Below, in pieces: positions 24,544 to 34,129 of a DNA stretch of 64,000 nucleotides. The stretch spans positions 587,576 to 651,575 of the forward strand of contig NZ_KI911563.1 in the NCBI RefSeq assembly GCF_000515335.1. The letters are read 5' to 3'. Position numbers and translations under genes: made by a program. The notes beneath the pieces were generated by a model. It was not told the origin of the DNA, did no database searches, and was given only the letters and a program-made list of their open reading frames with translations. Position 1 is the first letter of the stretch. Each line of letters starts with the position of its first letter. This DNA is from Cohnella panacarvi Gsoil 349. Its GTDB lineage: Bacteria > Bacillota > Bacilli > Paenibacillales > Paenibacillaceae.

Positions 24544-25449
24544 CTATCGTTGTAAAAGCTGATGGAGAATGCGCGCCGTCTCGTCGGCTTGACGCCGAAG
24601 CTGCGCATGCGTCCATACGCAATCCGGCTTTTCCAGATCGCTGCGGATGAGTCTTAACATCCATAGCGAGTACACGGCTGCGAACAGCATATATTCCGCG
24701 AGGAAGGTTCGCCGATCGAGCCTCATGCCTAGTTTATCGGTTTCCGTAAAATAATCGTGCAGCAAAGCGTCCCGCCACTCAAGCTCGATCTTACGAGGGT
24801 ATAACGGGTGGGTAAGATCGATAAGATGGAACAAATCCCAATGGCGCGAGCTCAGATGCGCATGCTCCCAATCCATGACGCACAGCCGTCCGTTCGCGAA
24901 CGCGTAATTGCCGACATGCAAGTCGCCATGGCTGAAGACGAGCTCGTCCGACGGGCGCGACCGTTCGAGTTCCGAGTAGATCCCGGCTAGCTTCCGAGGA
25001 TCCATGCCGTATTCGGAAGCGACCGCGGCATAATGCTCGCGCTTCGAGACAAGTTCGACGGCCGCCTCTCGGTACGAAGGTTTTAACCCTTGCTTCGGAA
25101 CGCGGCTCTCACTCTCCATGTCGGCGTTGTGCCAACGGGCTACCGTTCGGACGAGCGCGCGGGCGGTCTTCAAGTCGTATTCATGCTTCAAGGGGCCTAA
25201 ATCCTCGAACCAGATCCATCGTGAATGCTCTTCAATCATCCCGCCTTCCGAAAGTGGATTGACCAGTATCCTCGGATAGACGAGAGGCAACTCGCCTAGA
25301 ACGTTCTCGTAAATCCACAGCTCGCGGGAATTTGGCGAGACGGGCTTGCGGATATAGCTTCGCCCATCGTCGCTTCGAATCCGCGAGACGGTTCTCCCGT
25401 CCATCGCCGTGTAGATCGTTTCCTCGCGCCAGTTGGCCGGCAATCGCAA
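24544..25449 (-). CDS. Aminoglycoside-phosphotransferase-fold kinase
   Basis: This 301-residue protein is an APH/CotS-type small-molecule kinase. The catalytic loop HGDLHVGNYAF (about 195-205) and the metal-binding VMDWEHAHLSSRHWDL follow the expected order; the Lys and Glu of the N-lobe are less obvious. It uses a TTG start (TTGCGATTG) with AAGGGGG ahead. Such stand-alone kinases in spore formers include spore-coat CotS/YutH proteins, choline kinases and resistance enzymes. Nothing nearby indicates the substrate. A terminator follows directly. Confidence 0.82.
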   Translation of the reverse strand: MRLPANWREETIYTAMDGRTVSRIRSDDGRSYIRKPVSPNSRELWIYENVLGELPLVYPRILVNPLSEGGMIEEHSRWIWFEDLGPLKHEYDLKTARALVRTVARWHNADMESESRVPKQGLKPSYREAAVELVSKREHYAAVASEYGMDPRKLAGIYSELERSRPSDELVFSHGDLHVGNYAFANGRLCVMDWEHAHLSSRHWDLFHLIDLTHPLYPRKIELEWRDALLHDYFTETDKLGMRLDRRTFLAEYMLFAAVYSLWMLRLIRSDLEKPDCVWTHAQLRRQADETARILHQLLQR

Positions 25450-25489
25450 GGCATGTCCCCCTTAAGGTTCATGTGATGCGATCATTGTA

Positions 25490-26536
25490 TCATAGCGACC
25501 GATAATCCCGCGCCATAATGTTTTTCACGTGGCTGGACCACTTCGAATTGGCAGGGCAATACTTTTTATTGATTCGCTCCACTGTCGTGTACCCTTTATC
25601 CACGTACTTCTCCGCGATAAGTTGTCCGAACATTCGGACGCAATCCGCCTTCGTCTCGAAGCTAAGCGCTTTATTGAACGCATCCCCCGCGATCGCGTTA
25701 AGTCCGAAGAGGTTGTTCTTGATCTTCGCGATTCTGCTCTCGCCGTTGCCGCTCTCCAGCTTCATGACCGCGATCGTGAAATAGGCGTTAATCCCGTATT
25801 CCTCCTCGATGTCCAAGATCGCTTCCTCCAACCCATGATCCGCTAAATCCGTTCCTTCCAGAATTTCGCTTATATCGTCTTCCGAAAGGCCCGATTCGGA
25901 CTTCACGGAAGAAGTAGGTTTGCTCGGCTCGCTGACGCGCTCCTCCAGATCGTTCTCTTCGCTCTCGATGACTGCGTTGTTCTCGGACGATAGAGAAGCG
26001 ATTTTGACGATATCGTCTTTCAGCGGTTTCGCATAACCGCCGTGCACGTACCCGCCGTCCTTCAGCTTCAACCATCTGTTGTCGGTTTGAAGCAACGCCT
26101 CGATAATCGTTCCTTGGGCCAACACGTTCAATATTTTCGCTTTCGGATCAGGTTGATCTCTTACGTTAAGATAGTAAGCGGTTATTTCGTATGTATGCAT
26201 TTTGACATCTTCCCGGATGGCCGGTTGGCTTGGCGGTTGGCTTACCGCTGTTGATGCCGTCGGCGCTGGCGACTGCGGGGGCTGCGGGGGAATCGTAATC
26301 GGGGATGATTCCGCGACCGCGCTCGGGAGATGGACGTTCGGCAAGCTCATATACGCGTTAGGAATGCTTGTCCGATCGATAGCGCCGGTAATCGCGGAAG
26401 CCTTCGGTTGAGGCCCTGAAGCGGCGCTTGCGTGATTAAAGATAGAGGATACCAGATAAAAGCCTAGACATAAAAGCACGATCCCGCTTAAAAAATAGGC
26501 GAGCCATTGTCGATGTTCACGATGCAATTCAACCAC
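25490..26536 (-). CDS. Membrane-anchored SH3 and glucosaminidase protein
   Basis: This 348-residue protein has one N-terminal membrane anchor (residues about 12-32), a Pro/Ser/Thr linker, an SH3-type domain (HTYEITAYYLNVRDQPDPKAKILNVLAQGT ... GYVHGGYAKPL, about 115-175), an acidic linker and a C-terminal glucosaminidase domain (about 235-345). The catalytic Glu is in AVMKLESGNGESRIAKIKNNLFG, a typical Flg/LytG-type start. It is an outward-facing murein hydrolase involved in cell-wall remodelling. Start is GTG 26536 or TTG 26527, the second having the better spacing to AGAGGTGG. It stands alone on the minus strand. Confidence 0.85.
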   Translation of the reverse strand: MVELHREHRQWLAYFLSGIVLLCLGFYLVSSIFNHASAASGPQPKASAITGAIDRTSIPNAYMSLPNVHLPSAVAESSPITIPPQPPQSPAPTASTAVSQPPSQPAIREDVKMHTYEITAYYLNVRDQPDPKAKILNVLAQGTIIEALLQTDNRWLKLKDGGYVHGGYAKPLKDDIVKIASLSSENNAVIESEENDLEERVSEPSKPTSSVKSESGLSEDDISEILEGTDLADHGLEEAILDIEEEYGINAYFTIAVMKLESGNGESRIAKIKNNLFGLNAIAGDAFNKALSFETKADCVRMFGQLIAEKYVDKGYTTVERINKKYCPANSKWSSHVKNIMARDYRSL

Positions 26537-26632
26537 CTCTTCGCTTTAAGGTTACAAAGATTGTACCTAGAAGCGAATGAAAAGCTTGTCAAACGGTCTG
26601 AGGCGAACATCTGTTAATTTGTCATATTGCCA

Positions 26633-26655
26633 TAAAAAAACCGCGCAGAGCGCGG
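26633..26655 (-). terminator. Intrinsic terminator after the PH-domain gene
   Basis: Perfect stem CCGCGC/GCGCGG with a 3-nt loop followed on the minus strand by TTTTTTT. It ends the lhr-gdpD-yqkE-PH run. Confidence 0.9.
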
Positions 26656-26716
26656 ATTGGACGTAAAATGATTGTGCGATTTTGTCGTCGGTTTCGCAGA
26701 TTAGAAAGATTAGAGA

Positions 26717-27076
26717 CTAAGATTGCACTTCGGTCAGCTCTAAGGCGCGGTTCTTCAACCGTGAAGTTTCGGCGGTCTGGCTGATCAAGTCCGATATGGC
26801 GACGCTGTCGCGTATGTTCCTAAGCGTATAGGTCGGCGTGCTCGTGTCCGTGGACAAAATCGTAATATCGCCGAACTTAAGCAATCGTTCGAGGAGATTC
26901 CGTTTAAGCGAGATGTCCCGAATGCGATAGAGCTGGATTTCCTCGCGGCGCTTCGTGAAGATGCCCCTCTCGACGATCAGTCGGCGATCCGTTAGCTGAT
27001 ACTTGGTAAAGGTAGGAATCCCATAGTTGAACGGCTTGCCTTCCCATAACTTGTTCTCGGCCTGCATTATTCGCAT
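26717..27076 (-). CDS. Bacterial PH-domain protein (bPH2, YdbT/YvbH-like)
   Basis: This 119-residue protein is a single bacterial PH domain: LWEGKPFNYGIPTFTKYQLTDRRLIVERGIFTKRREEIQLYRIRDISLKRNLLERLLKFGDITILSTD is the classic pattern for YdbS/YdbT proteins. It lacks the membrane segments that often precede such domains, so it is cytoplasmic. It lies 62 bp after yqkE. Function is unknown; PH domains of this kind act as oligomeric scaffolds. Confidence 0.85.
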   Translation of the reverse strand: MRIMQAENKLWEGKPFNYGIPTFTKYQLTDRRLIVERGIFTKRREEIQLYRIRDISLKRNLLERLLKFGDITILSTDTSTPTYTLRNIRDSVAISDLISQTAETSRLKNRALELTEVQS

Positions 27077-27138
27077 CGCTCCCTAGGAATGGATCAACTC
27101 CCTTCTATTGTACATGAGGCTGCGAGCGCGGCATATCC

Positions 27139-27426
27139 CTAAATATATTTCGTCCCTTTGACATTCGAGTGCTCGAGCAAATAAGCGAAGTCGTTCTCTC
27201 TCCGTTTCTGCTCCGCGAGACGCGCCGCCTCCGCTTCGGCTCGCTTCGCCGCTTGCTTCTCGGCTTCCTCTTGCTTAAGCAACTCCGCCTGCTGCTTAAG
27301 CTTGGCGATCGTATCGGCACCCAACAGGTCGCGCAGGGTGGCCGGTTTATCGACCGTATCCATAGTCGTGGATGGAGTCGTATTCGCGTTCGTCCGTCGG
27401 CCGGACGGTTTCTTCTTGTTGCTCAT
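27139..27426 (-). CDS. yqkE: YqkE family protein (DUF3886)
   Basis: This 95-residue protein has the YqkE layout: a disordered basic N-terminus (KKKPSGRRTNANTTP), the conserved LRDLLGADTIAKLKQQAELLKQEE segment and a long charged helix (EAEKQAAKRAEAEAARLAEQKRRENDFAYLLE), ending in KGTKYI. The ATG at 27426 has AAGGAGAG nine bases upstream, so translation begins inside the last 80 bp of the gdpD gene. The long overlap between two real genes is unusual. Function unknown. Confidence 0.85.
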   Translation of the reverse strand: MSNKKKPSGRRTNANTTPSTTMDTVDKPATLRDLLGADTIAKLKQQAELLKQEEAEKQAAKRAEAEAARLAEQKRRENDFAYLLEHSNVKGTKYI

Positions 27427-28327
27427 CGAGGCGTTCTCTCCTTATTCGATCGTTCGATAATAGTTTCCGCAAACGGTCGGGATAGTCGGTATGGATCCCG
27501 TCGACTTCCCAACGCACGGCTCTGTCCATGCGGCTTGGATCGTTGATCGTGTACGGGATAACGGACAGGCCTGCCGCCTTCGTCTTCCGCACGTAATCTT
27601 CGTTGATATTATTGTACGTGACGCCGATCCCGTTTGCATATTTTTTAATTTCGTTAAGCTTCTCCCGCGTAATCGTCGACGAATGATTGTACCAAATCAG
27701 TTGATAGCGTGTAACGCCCGGTGCAAGCTTGCGCAGCTTTTTCAAGCTTTTCCTGCTGAACGATTGGACGGCGACGCGATCGGCAAGTCCGTATTGCTCC
27801 ACCAGAGCCCACATTTTCTCCTCCAGTCCCGGATTGTCCGAGGGCGACTTCGTCTCGAGCAAATAGTTCGTGCGGTTTCCGAACGTCTCGAACAATTCGC
27901 GAAGCGTCGGTACCTTCTCGCCCGCGTACTCTTCACGCGCGTACATCGGGTTTTCCGAATTGAACCAGGAGCCGGCATCGAGCGCTTTCACGTCAGCTAA
28001 CGTCATACGTCGGATTTCGCCTCTGCCGTTCGTCGTCCGGTTGACCGATCCGTCGTGCATAATGACGATTTCTCCGTCCTTCGTCAGTTGCAAATCGATC
28101 TCTATGAAGTCGGCTTCCATCCGGACAGCCATGCGAAATGCCGATAGCGTGTTCTCCGGCGCATAGCCCGAAGCACCGCGATGCGCGATCGTTAAGATCG
28201 GCTGATCTTCAATCGCCATATGGCTGGACGCGACGAAAGGCTGACCGGACAACGAAAAACCGAACAAGAGAATTCCTACATATGCAGCAACGAGCTTGAT
28301 CCTCCGCCACGTTCTCTCCTTTTTCAT
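27347..28327 (-). CDS. Glycerophosphodiester phosphodiesterase, exported
   Basis: This 326-residue enzyme hydrolyses glycerophosphodiesters to glycerol 3-phosphate. A hydrophobic N-terminal segment (VAAYVGILLFGFSLSGQPFVA) acts as signal or anchor. The catalytic motifs are HRGASGYAPENTLSAFR (about 48-64), DFIEIDLQLTKDGEIVIMHD and the later FIEIDL-type strand pattern; EIDL and HD ligands are intact. The C-terminal 40 residues (RRERLDEQQEETVRPTDEREYDSIHDYGYGR) are not part of the fold and overlap yqkE by 80 bp, so the extension may just be read-through to the next stop. It lies 42 bp downstream of lhr. Confidence 0.9.
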   Translation of the reverse strand: MKKERTWRRIKLVAAYVGILLFGFSLSGQPFVASSHMAIEDQPILTIAHRGASGYAPENTLSAFRMAVRMEADFIEIDLQLTKDGEIVIMHDGSVNRTTNGRGEIRRMTLADVKALDAGSWFNSENPMYAREEYAGEKVPTLRELFETFGNRTNYLLETKSPSDNPGLEEKMWALVEQYGLADRVAVQSFSRKSLKKLRKLAPGVTRYQLIWYNHSSTITREKLNEIKKYANGIGVTYNNINEDYVRKTKAAGLSVIPYTINDPSRMDRAVRWEVDGIHTDYPDRLRKLLSNDRIRRERLDEQQEETVRPTDEREYDSIHDYGYGR

Positions 28328-28369
28328 GCTGCCGCCCGCCTCCTGTTGCGTAATCGCTCTATGCTCGGG

Positions 28370-31300
28370 TTATTGGGACCATACGACGATCGTCTGCTGC
28401 TGCCTTTCCGCGCCTTGATGAACGAGCGCTTGCCCGAGTTCGGTTTCCATGACGGGTTTCCCGTTCCAACGCTCGATCGTCATCTTGACGAGCTTCTGTC
28501 TGCGAATGATCGTCCGGAACGCATGCAGCAGCATGACCGCCTGATTCTCGGTCGAAAGGCCGGATTCGACTCCCTCTTCCGTCGCCATAGAGAACACTTT
28601 TTTGCCTCGTCCTTCGATCCAATACAACCATCGGTCTCCCTGCAGCAGGATATAGTTGCCTGCGTTGCGGGCAAATGCCGCGTGCTTAACGTGCTTCGGC
28701 CAATCGATCATCCAGCCGTACGGATTCGCGGGATCGGCGGCGCTCAGCACCGTCGCTCCCTGCTGCTGCAGCTCGGGAACCGGCAGCCTGACGGCTTCGC
28801 TCATCTCTCTCGTCGTGAACTGCAGCGAAGACATTCCGCCGATGAACGTGCCTCGCGTCAGTACGCCCCACTCCTCCAGCCGCTTGAGCGCGGGGTACAG
28901 CTCGTCCCAACCGAACGGCGCCGTTCGGGCAACCAATTCTTTGTTGATCAGTCCGTACACGTTCAATAAATGATGCGCCCAAGAAAGCAGCGGCGATGAA
29001 GCCGTATCCTTGGACGTCCGAGGCTCGGCCAAGGAGCCCGTCGCGTACCAGCGTCCGAGTCCGGAACCCGTTCGCGCCCACTTCGCGTGCTTCGTGCTTG
29101 CTTGCAGGCGCAAAGGCGCGAACTGGTCGTTAGAGACGCGGCCTTCCCAGACGAGCTCGAGCAAGTCTTGCAGCAGCTCGGTCGGAGGTTTATCCATCTC
29201 GCGGCTTAGCTTCGTCAAGAAGCTGGCTCCGCCCTCCTCCAGCCGCCGCAACAGCTCCGGATGTTTGGACGGATTCGTGTTCGTCTCCGAAGACTGCCGC
29301 AGGAATGGCGAGTACAGCGGTTTGGAATCCGTCAGGAAAAACGCGATTTTACCTTCCTTCTCTTCCGCGTCCTTGCGTCCGAGCCACAGCACTTCGCCCG
29401 AAGCGCATAATAGATCAAGGTCATCTTTGCGATAGGGGGCAACTCGAGCCGGGAAAACGACGGTTTCCCATAGGCTAAGCGGCAAATACAGCCCTTGCAG
29501 CCGCTCGATGACGGCGCGAACCCCTTCGCTGCCCTGTTTCTGCGCCCCTTGCAGCGCGTGCTGCATGAACGCGATTCGCCCGAACCAGCGCGCCGGATCG
29601 ACGGGTTCGGCCCGGTCGCGCGCATGCTTGATCGACAACCGCACGATTCGCGACGCGACATCGACGCTGGACCATATTCTTTCCTCGTCGCTCGCGGCAT
29701 GCGGCGCGCGTTCGATCATGCGATGCTCCAGCATCGCGTCTACGGCGCGTCTAGCTTCCTCCGGCGTCAGGTCCGGATAACGTTCGCATAGTTCCTTTTC
29801 CGTAAAGGAGATGACATGCCGGGCGTAACGTCCGAGCACGAACGTGAGCGACGACGGATCGCGCGGGAATCGCGCGTATACTTCTCGTTCGTCCGAGCGA
29901 ATCCAGCGATATTCGCCGTCGCCCGTCGGTTCGATCGGAATCGCTTTGCCCGATTGATGCAATTCCGATAGCCAAGTCGACGTCCGATCGCCCGCCAGGT
30001 TCGTCAACTCGCCTGCGGTCAAGTCGCCGCGCCGCTTCATGAGGTCGGCGAGCTCGTCGGCATCGTTCGGCTTCCGGTCCGGTTCGCCCATGCGGCGCGA
30101 CTCTTCCGCGAGCGCTTCCCGCCCGATCGCTTCCTGCATCGCTTCGGCGCCGAATAATTGCCCGGCCAGTTCCTTGCTCGCGTTCAAGAGCTGAAGCCTG
30201 ATCGTCTCGTCGACGCCGTCGCCTTCATATAGCCGCATGTTCACGTAATCCGCAAGAAATTGCGCCGCCAGCGGCGACGGGTACGGCGTCTCCCTCACGA
30301 TCCACTGAACGCGGCCTTCCGTTAGCGATTCCAGCAACTGCTTGAGCTCCGTCAATCCTAAATAGTCATGAAGGCACTCCGCCATCGCTTCTCGCAAGTA
30401 CGGGAATTCCGTTGCGTAGGGCAACGAATTGCGCAGAAGCTCTTCGCCGCGCAGCCGCTTCTGCCACATCGGCGTGCGCGTAAAACCGCGGGACAACAGC
30501 AGCGACGTCTCGGCGATGCGGCGGAACGAGATCGCCAGCAGAGGCGACCCGGTAATCGCTTCGGCGAGCAGTTCCTCGACGTTCGACGGCGTCACGAGGT
30601 AGAGCGCCTGCATCCAAGACGCGTCCCACTCCGGCAGCACGAACTCGATGCCGTTATCTTTGGCGTTGCCGTAGACGCGATAAGGAAGCAGCTTCTCGAA
30701 TTGCCGTTCGATGGCCAGCAGCCACGCCCGATTCACTTTGCGTCCGCAATGATTGTGCAGGATGATGTGCGTCTGGTTCATGACATCGCGGTAATGCTCG
30801 ATCACGAGCGTCCGGTCCGTCGGCAGCCCGCACGCGTGATGTTGGGCGCGTATGACGGAGACGAGAGATTCGGCCGAAAGTCTATCCAAGCCGTATTCGG
30901 CGGCCAACCAGTCGCAGATCGCTTCGTCTTGACTCGAATTCTCGCCGTACTCGGCAGGATCGTCCGATAAACCTAGCCGGCTTGCCGTCTCTCGAATGAA
31001 CGCGCCGATCCGTTCGCCCATCTCGTACGACCGGCTGCCCGATTCGTTGCGCCAGAACGGCACTTCGCTGAACCGATTGCCTGCCTCGGATACGTACACG
31101 CGATCGTTGCCGATTTCGCGGATCATCCAAGCGCTCGTCCCGAGCAGGAAGACGTCGCCGACTCGGCTCTCGTGGATGAATTCTTCATCCAATTCGCCCA
31201 GATGGACGCGGCTATCCATATGATGCACGGGGTACGCGCCGCTTTGCGGAATCGTGCCCGCTCCCGTCACCGCCGCCATAAGCGTATTGCTTCGTTTGCC

Positions 31301-32752
31301 GATGACGCCGGTATCTCGGTTCCATTCGACTAGCGGCCTTACGAACGGATAGAAACCCGCCAGCACGCTAAGAGCGCGCTCGAATTCCGTCCTAGGGAAT
31401 CGATGGTAGCTATCGCTTCCTCGGATGAGACGATACAATTGTCCGGCTTGCCAATCGCCTGAGGCGACAGCCGCGACGATATGCTGCGATAGGACGTCTA
31501 GCGGCTGTTCGGGAATGCGGATGTCTTCGATCTCGCGGCTGGCAATCAGCTTGCTGAGCACGGCGATCTCGGGCAGCGCCGTCTTCTGCCGGGCAATGAG
31601 CAAGCCTCGGCTCGCTTCGCCGACGCCGTGGCCTGCCCGCCCGATGCGCTGAATGCCGCGAGCGGCTTCTTGCGGAGAGTCGATCTGAATGACGAGATCG
31701 ATATGCCCGACATCGATGCCGAGTTCAAGCGAGGAAGTGGCGACGATGCATCGCAGCTCGCCCGCTTTGAGCATCCGTTCGACTTCCAATCGGCGTTCCT
31801 TCGAGATGCTTCCATGATGCGAACGCGCCATCTCGTAACCGACGTGATCGTTCAATCGAAGGCAAAGCCTTTCGCAAAGACGCCTGCTGTTCACGAATAA
31901 CAGCACGGAACGGCAGCCTTCCATTGCCTGCATGATCCGGTCCAGGAGCGGGAGCCATACTCCCTCCCGGGTTGCCGCGCTTCGGCTCGTATCGGGCATC
32001 GATACGGCGATCTGCATCCGTTTGCGCATTTCGCTGCGGACGATCGCGACGGGGCGCGGCTTCGGCGAGGAATGGTCCTCTTCTTCCCATCCGCCGAGGA
32101 ACGCCGCGACTCGCTCGATCGGCTGCTGCGTGGCGGATACGCCGATCCGTTGCGGCGATCTCCCGCATAGATGCGCAAGCCTCTCTAATGATAACGACAG
32201 ATGGGCTCCGCGCTTCGAGGCGGCGAGATCGTGAATTTCATCTACGATCACCTGCTCGACCGTTCGCAGCATCGCCCGGCCTTTATCCGAGATCAGCAGC
32301 AAAAAGAGCGATTCGGGAGTCGTGATGAGAACCTCCGGCGGATGGCGCAGCATTGCGGCTCTCTTGCTCTGCGGCGTGTCGCCCGTGCGCACTTCGCACC
32401 GGATGCCCGGCCAATCCGCTTGCCGTTCCGCCGCTCGCGAATCCAACTGCTCCACGAAGCCGACGACGTGGTGGTGAATGTCGTTATTGAGCGCTTTAAG
32501 CGGCGTTACGTACAAGACGCGAACGCCGCGCGGCGCAGATTCATCCGTGCTCGCGTTTGCGAGGCGGTCCAGGCACGGCAGCAGCGCAGCTAACGTCTTG
32601 CCCGAGCCGGTAGGCGCGGCGATCAGCGTATGGTTGCCCGACCGAATCGCTTGCCAAGCTTCCGACTGCACGTCGGTAGGCTCCCCGAACGTACGCGCGA
32701 ACCATTCGGACAGGACGGGATGGAACGGTAATTTTCCTTGCGATCTATCCAC
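28370..32752 (-). CDS. lhr: Large DEAD/DEAH helicase, Lhr family
   Basis: This 1,460-residue SF2 helicase is the size of Lhr (about 1,500). Order: Walker A APTGSGKT (about 40-47), TPLKALNNDI, VLITTPESLFLLL, DEIHD (motif II), SATQQP (motif III-like), then RecA2 with ATSSLELGIDVG and QRIGRAGHG (motif VI), winged helix and a long C-terminal Lhr-CTD. It translocates on single-stranded DNA and unwinds DNA/RNA hybrids, probably in repair. It starts at GTG 32752 with AAGGAGAAG upstream. It is the first of a run with gdpD, yqkE and a PH-domain gene. No exonuclease or ligase partner is present. Confidence 0.95.
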   Translation of the reverse strand: MDRSQGKLPFHPVLSEWFARTFGEPTDVQSEAWQAIRSGNHTLIAAPTGSGKTLAALLPCLDRLANASTDESAPRGVRVLYVTPLKALNNDIHHHVVGFVEQLDSRAAERQADWPGIRCEVRTGDTPQSKRAAMLRHPPEVLITTPESLFLLLISDKGRAMLRTVEQVIVDEIHDLAASKRGAHLSLSLERLAHLCGRSPQRIGVSATQQPIERVAAFLGGWEEEDHSSPKPRPVAIVRSEMRKRMQIAVSMPDTSRSAATREGVWLPLLDRIMQAMEGCRSVLLFVNSRRLCERLCLRLNDHVGYEMARSHHGSISKERRLEVERMLKAGELRCIVATSSLELGIDVGHIDLVIQIDSPQEAARGIQRIGRAGHGVGEASRGLLIARQKTALPEIAVLSKLIASREIEDIRIPEQPLDVLSQHIVAAVASGDWQAGQLYRLIRGSDSYHRFPRTEFERALSVLAGFYPFVRPLVEWNRDTGVIGKRSNTLMAAVTGAGTIPQSGAYPVHHMDSRVHLGELDEEFIHESRVGDVFLLGTSAWMIREIGNDRVYVSEAGNRFSEVPFWRNESGSRSYEMGERIGAFIRETASRLGLSDDPAEYGENSSQDEAICDWLAAEYGLDRLSAESLVSVIRAQHHACGLPTDRTLVIEHYRDVMNQTHIILHNHCGRKVNRAWLLAIERQFEKLLPYRVYGNAKDNGIEFVLPEWDASWMQALYLVTPSNVEELLAEAITGSPLLAISFRRIAETSLLLSRGFTRTPMWQKRLRGEELLRNSLPYATEFPYLREAMAECLHDYLGLTELKQLLESLTEGRVQWIVRETPYPSPLAAQFLADYVNMRLYEGDGVDETIRLQLLNASKELAGQLFGAEAMQEAIGREALAEESRRMGEPDRKPNDADELADLMKRRGDLTAGELTNLAGDRTSTWLSELHQSGKAIPIEPTGDGEYRWIRSDEREVYARFPRDPSSLTFVLGRYARHVISFTEKELCERYPDLTPEEARRAVDAMLEHRMIERAPHAASDEERIWSSVDVASRIVRLSIKHARDRAEPVDPARWFGRIAFMQHALQGAQKQGSEGVRAVIERLQGLYLPLSLWETVVFPARVAPYRKDDLDLLCASGEVLWLGRKDAEEKEGKIAFFLTDSKPLYSPFLRQSSETNTNPSKHPELLRRLEEGGASFLTKLSREMDKPPTELLQDLLELVWEGRVSNDQFAPLRLQASTKHAKWARTGSGLGRWYATGSLAEPRTSKDTASSPLLSWAHHLLNVYGLINKELVARTAPFGWDELYPALKRLEEWGVLTRGTFIGGMSSLQFTTREMSEAVRLPVPELQQQGATVLSAADPANPYGWMIDWPKHVKHAAFARNAGNYILLQGDRWLYWIEGRGKKVFSMATEEGVESGLSTENQAVMLLHAFRTIIRRQKLVKMTIERWNGKPVMETELGQALVHQGAERQQQTIVVWSQ

Positions 32753-32822
32753 CGGATCTTCTCCTTGTATAGAAGGATTTCGTTAGGATGAAGTATTCGG
32801 TATAGCCCCCCGTTTTCCCTAC

Positions 32823-34064
32823 TTAAACCGGTCTTAAACCGTAATCCATATAATCCGGATCCGAACCTTTCGTCTCCTTCCCGAGCAGCATCACCGCCAT
32901 CGATCCGATGACGATCGCGACGAAGAATACGATAAACACCGCGGTTACGGCCGTTCCGCCGGAGATCAGCATCCCGACCAGATAAGGTCCGATCACGCCG
33001 CCGATGCGGCCGATCGACGCGGCAAGGCCAACTCCCGTCGAACGCACCGAGGTCGGATACAGCTCAGGCGTGTATGCGTACATCGCCCCCCATGCGCCGA
33101 GATTGAAGAACGACAAGCAGATTCCCGCCGCGATGAGCATCCCTTCCGTCGTCGCGACGCCGAACCAAATCGCGCTAGCTCCCGTTAGCAGCAAATAAGT
33201 GGCTAGCACGAACTTCCTGCCCAGCTTTTCGATGAGATAGGCCGCCGTGAAGTATCCCGGAAGCTGCGCGAGCGTAATGATGAGCACGTACTCGAAGCTT
33301 TTGACGAGCCCGAAGCCTTTAAGCAGCATGACGGATGGCAACCACAGGAACATGCCGTAATAGGAAAAAACGACGCAGAACCATAGGACCCACAGCATGA
33401 CGGTCGACCGCCGGTGGGGAGAGGACCATACGGCGGACATCCGTTCGCCGAACCGAAGCTTCCGCGTACGTTGTCTCGCTAGAAACCGCGGCGAATCGTC
33501 GATCGTTCGTCTAAGCACGTACGCGTACAAGCACGGGATCGCCCCGATGACGAACGCAATCCGCCAACCGTAGTCCGGAATGACGAAATAGGCGATGATC
33601 GCCGACAAGATCCATCCGATCGCCCAGAAGCTTTCGAGCAGCACGACCGCCCTCCCCCGATCCGCAGTCGGAACCGATTCGGAGACGAGCGTAGACGCGA
33701 CCGGCAGCTCCCCGCCTAAGCCGAAGCCCGCCACGAACCGCAGCAAGCACAGAACGACGAAGCTGGTCGCTAATGCCGAAAGCCCGCTCGCGATCGAGAA
33801 AATGACAAGCGTCCACAGCAGCACCGCCTTGCGGCCGAACTTGTCCGCGAGCGCGCCTGCGGCAAAAGCGCCGACGGCCATCCCGATCGAGTTGATAGCC
33901 GCGACTAACCCGACCTGATGCGGAGCCAGCTTCCATTCGACGGCCAGCGCCGCCACGATGAACGAGATCATGCCGATATCCATCGCGTCGAACAGCCAGC
34001 TGATGCCCGCGCTGAACAGAAGCTTTCGCTGCTTCGGCTCCTTCAGCAATGTCGATTGAGACAT
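32823..34064 (-). CDS. MFS transporter, NiaP/YceI-like
   Basis: This 413-residue protein is a 12-segment sugar-porter-type MFS carrier. Motif A occurs as GALADKFGRKAV and again as YLIEKLGRKFV; RFVAGFGLGGELPVASTLVSESVP and YTPELYPTSVRSTGVGLAASIGRIGGVIGPYL are typical of the niacin/aromatic-acid carrier branch (NiaP, MhpT, PcaK). A YceI-like niacin role is the best guess. It lies alone between lhr and a long intergenic region with palindromes. Substrate not proven by the sequence. Confidence 0.82.
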   Translation of the reverse strand: MSQSTLLKEPKQRKLLFSAGISWLFDAMDIGMISFIVAALAVEWKLAPHQVGLVAAINSIGMAVGAFAAGALADKFGRKAVLLWTLVIFSIASGLSALATSFVVLCLLRFVAGFGLGGELPVASTLVSESVPTADRGRAVVLLESFWAIGWILSAIIAYFVIPDYGWRIAFVIGAIPCLYAYVLRRTIDDSPRFLARQRTRKLRFGERMSAVWSSPHRRSTVMLWVLWFCVVFSYYGMFLWLPSVMLLKGFGLVKSFEYVLIITLAQLPGYFTAAYLIEKLGRKFVLATYLLLTGASAIWFGVATTEGMLIAAGICLSFFNLGAWGAMYAYTPELYPTSVRSTGVGLAASIGRIGGVIGPYLVGMLISGGTAVTAVFIVFFVAIVIGSMAVMLLGKETKGSDPDYMDYGLRPV

Positions 34065-34129
34065 TATTATCCTCGCTTTCCATCCTTATCTCCCCGTAGT
34101 GTTACCCAAAAACCGCGCAACATGAATAG

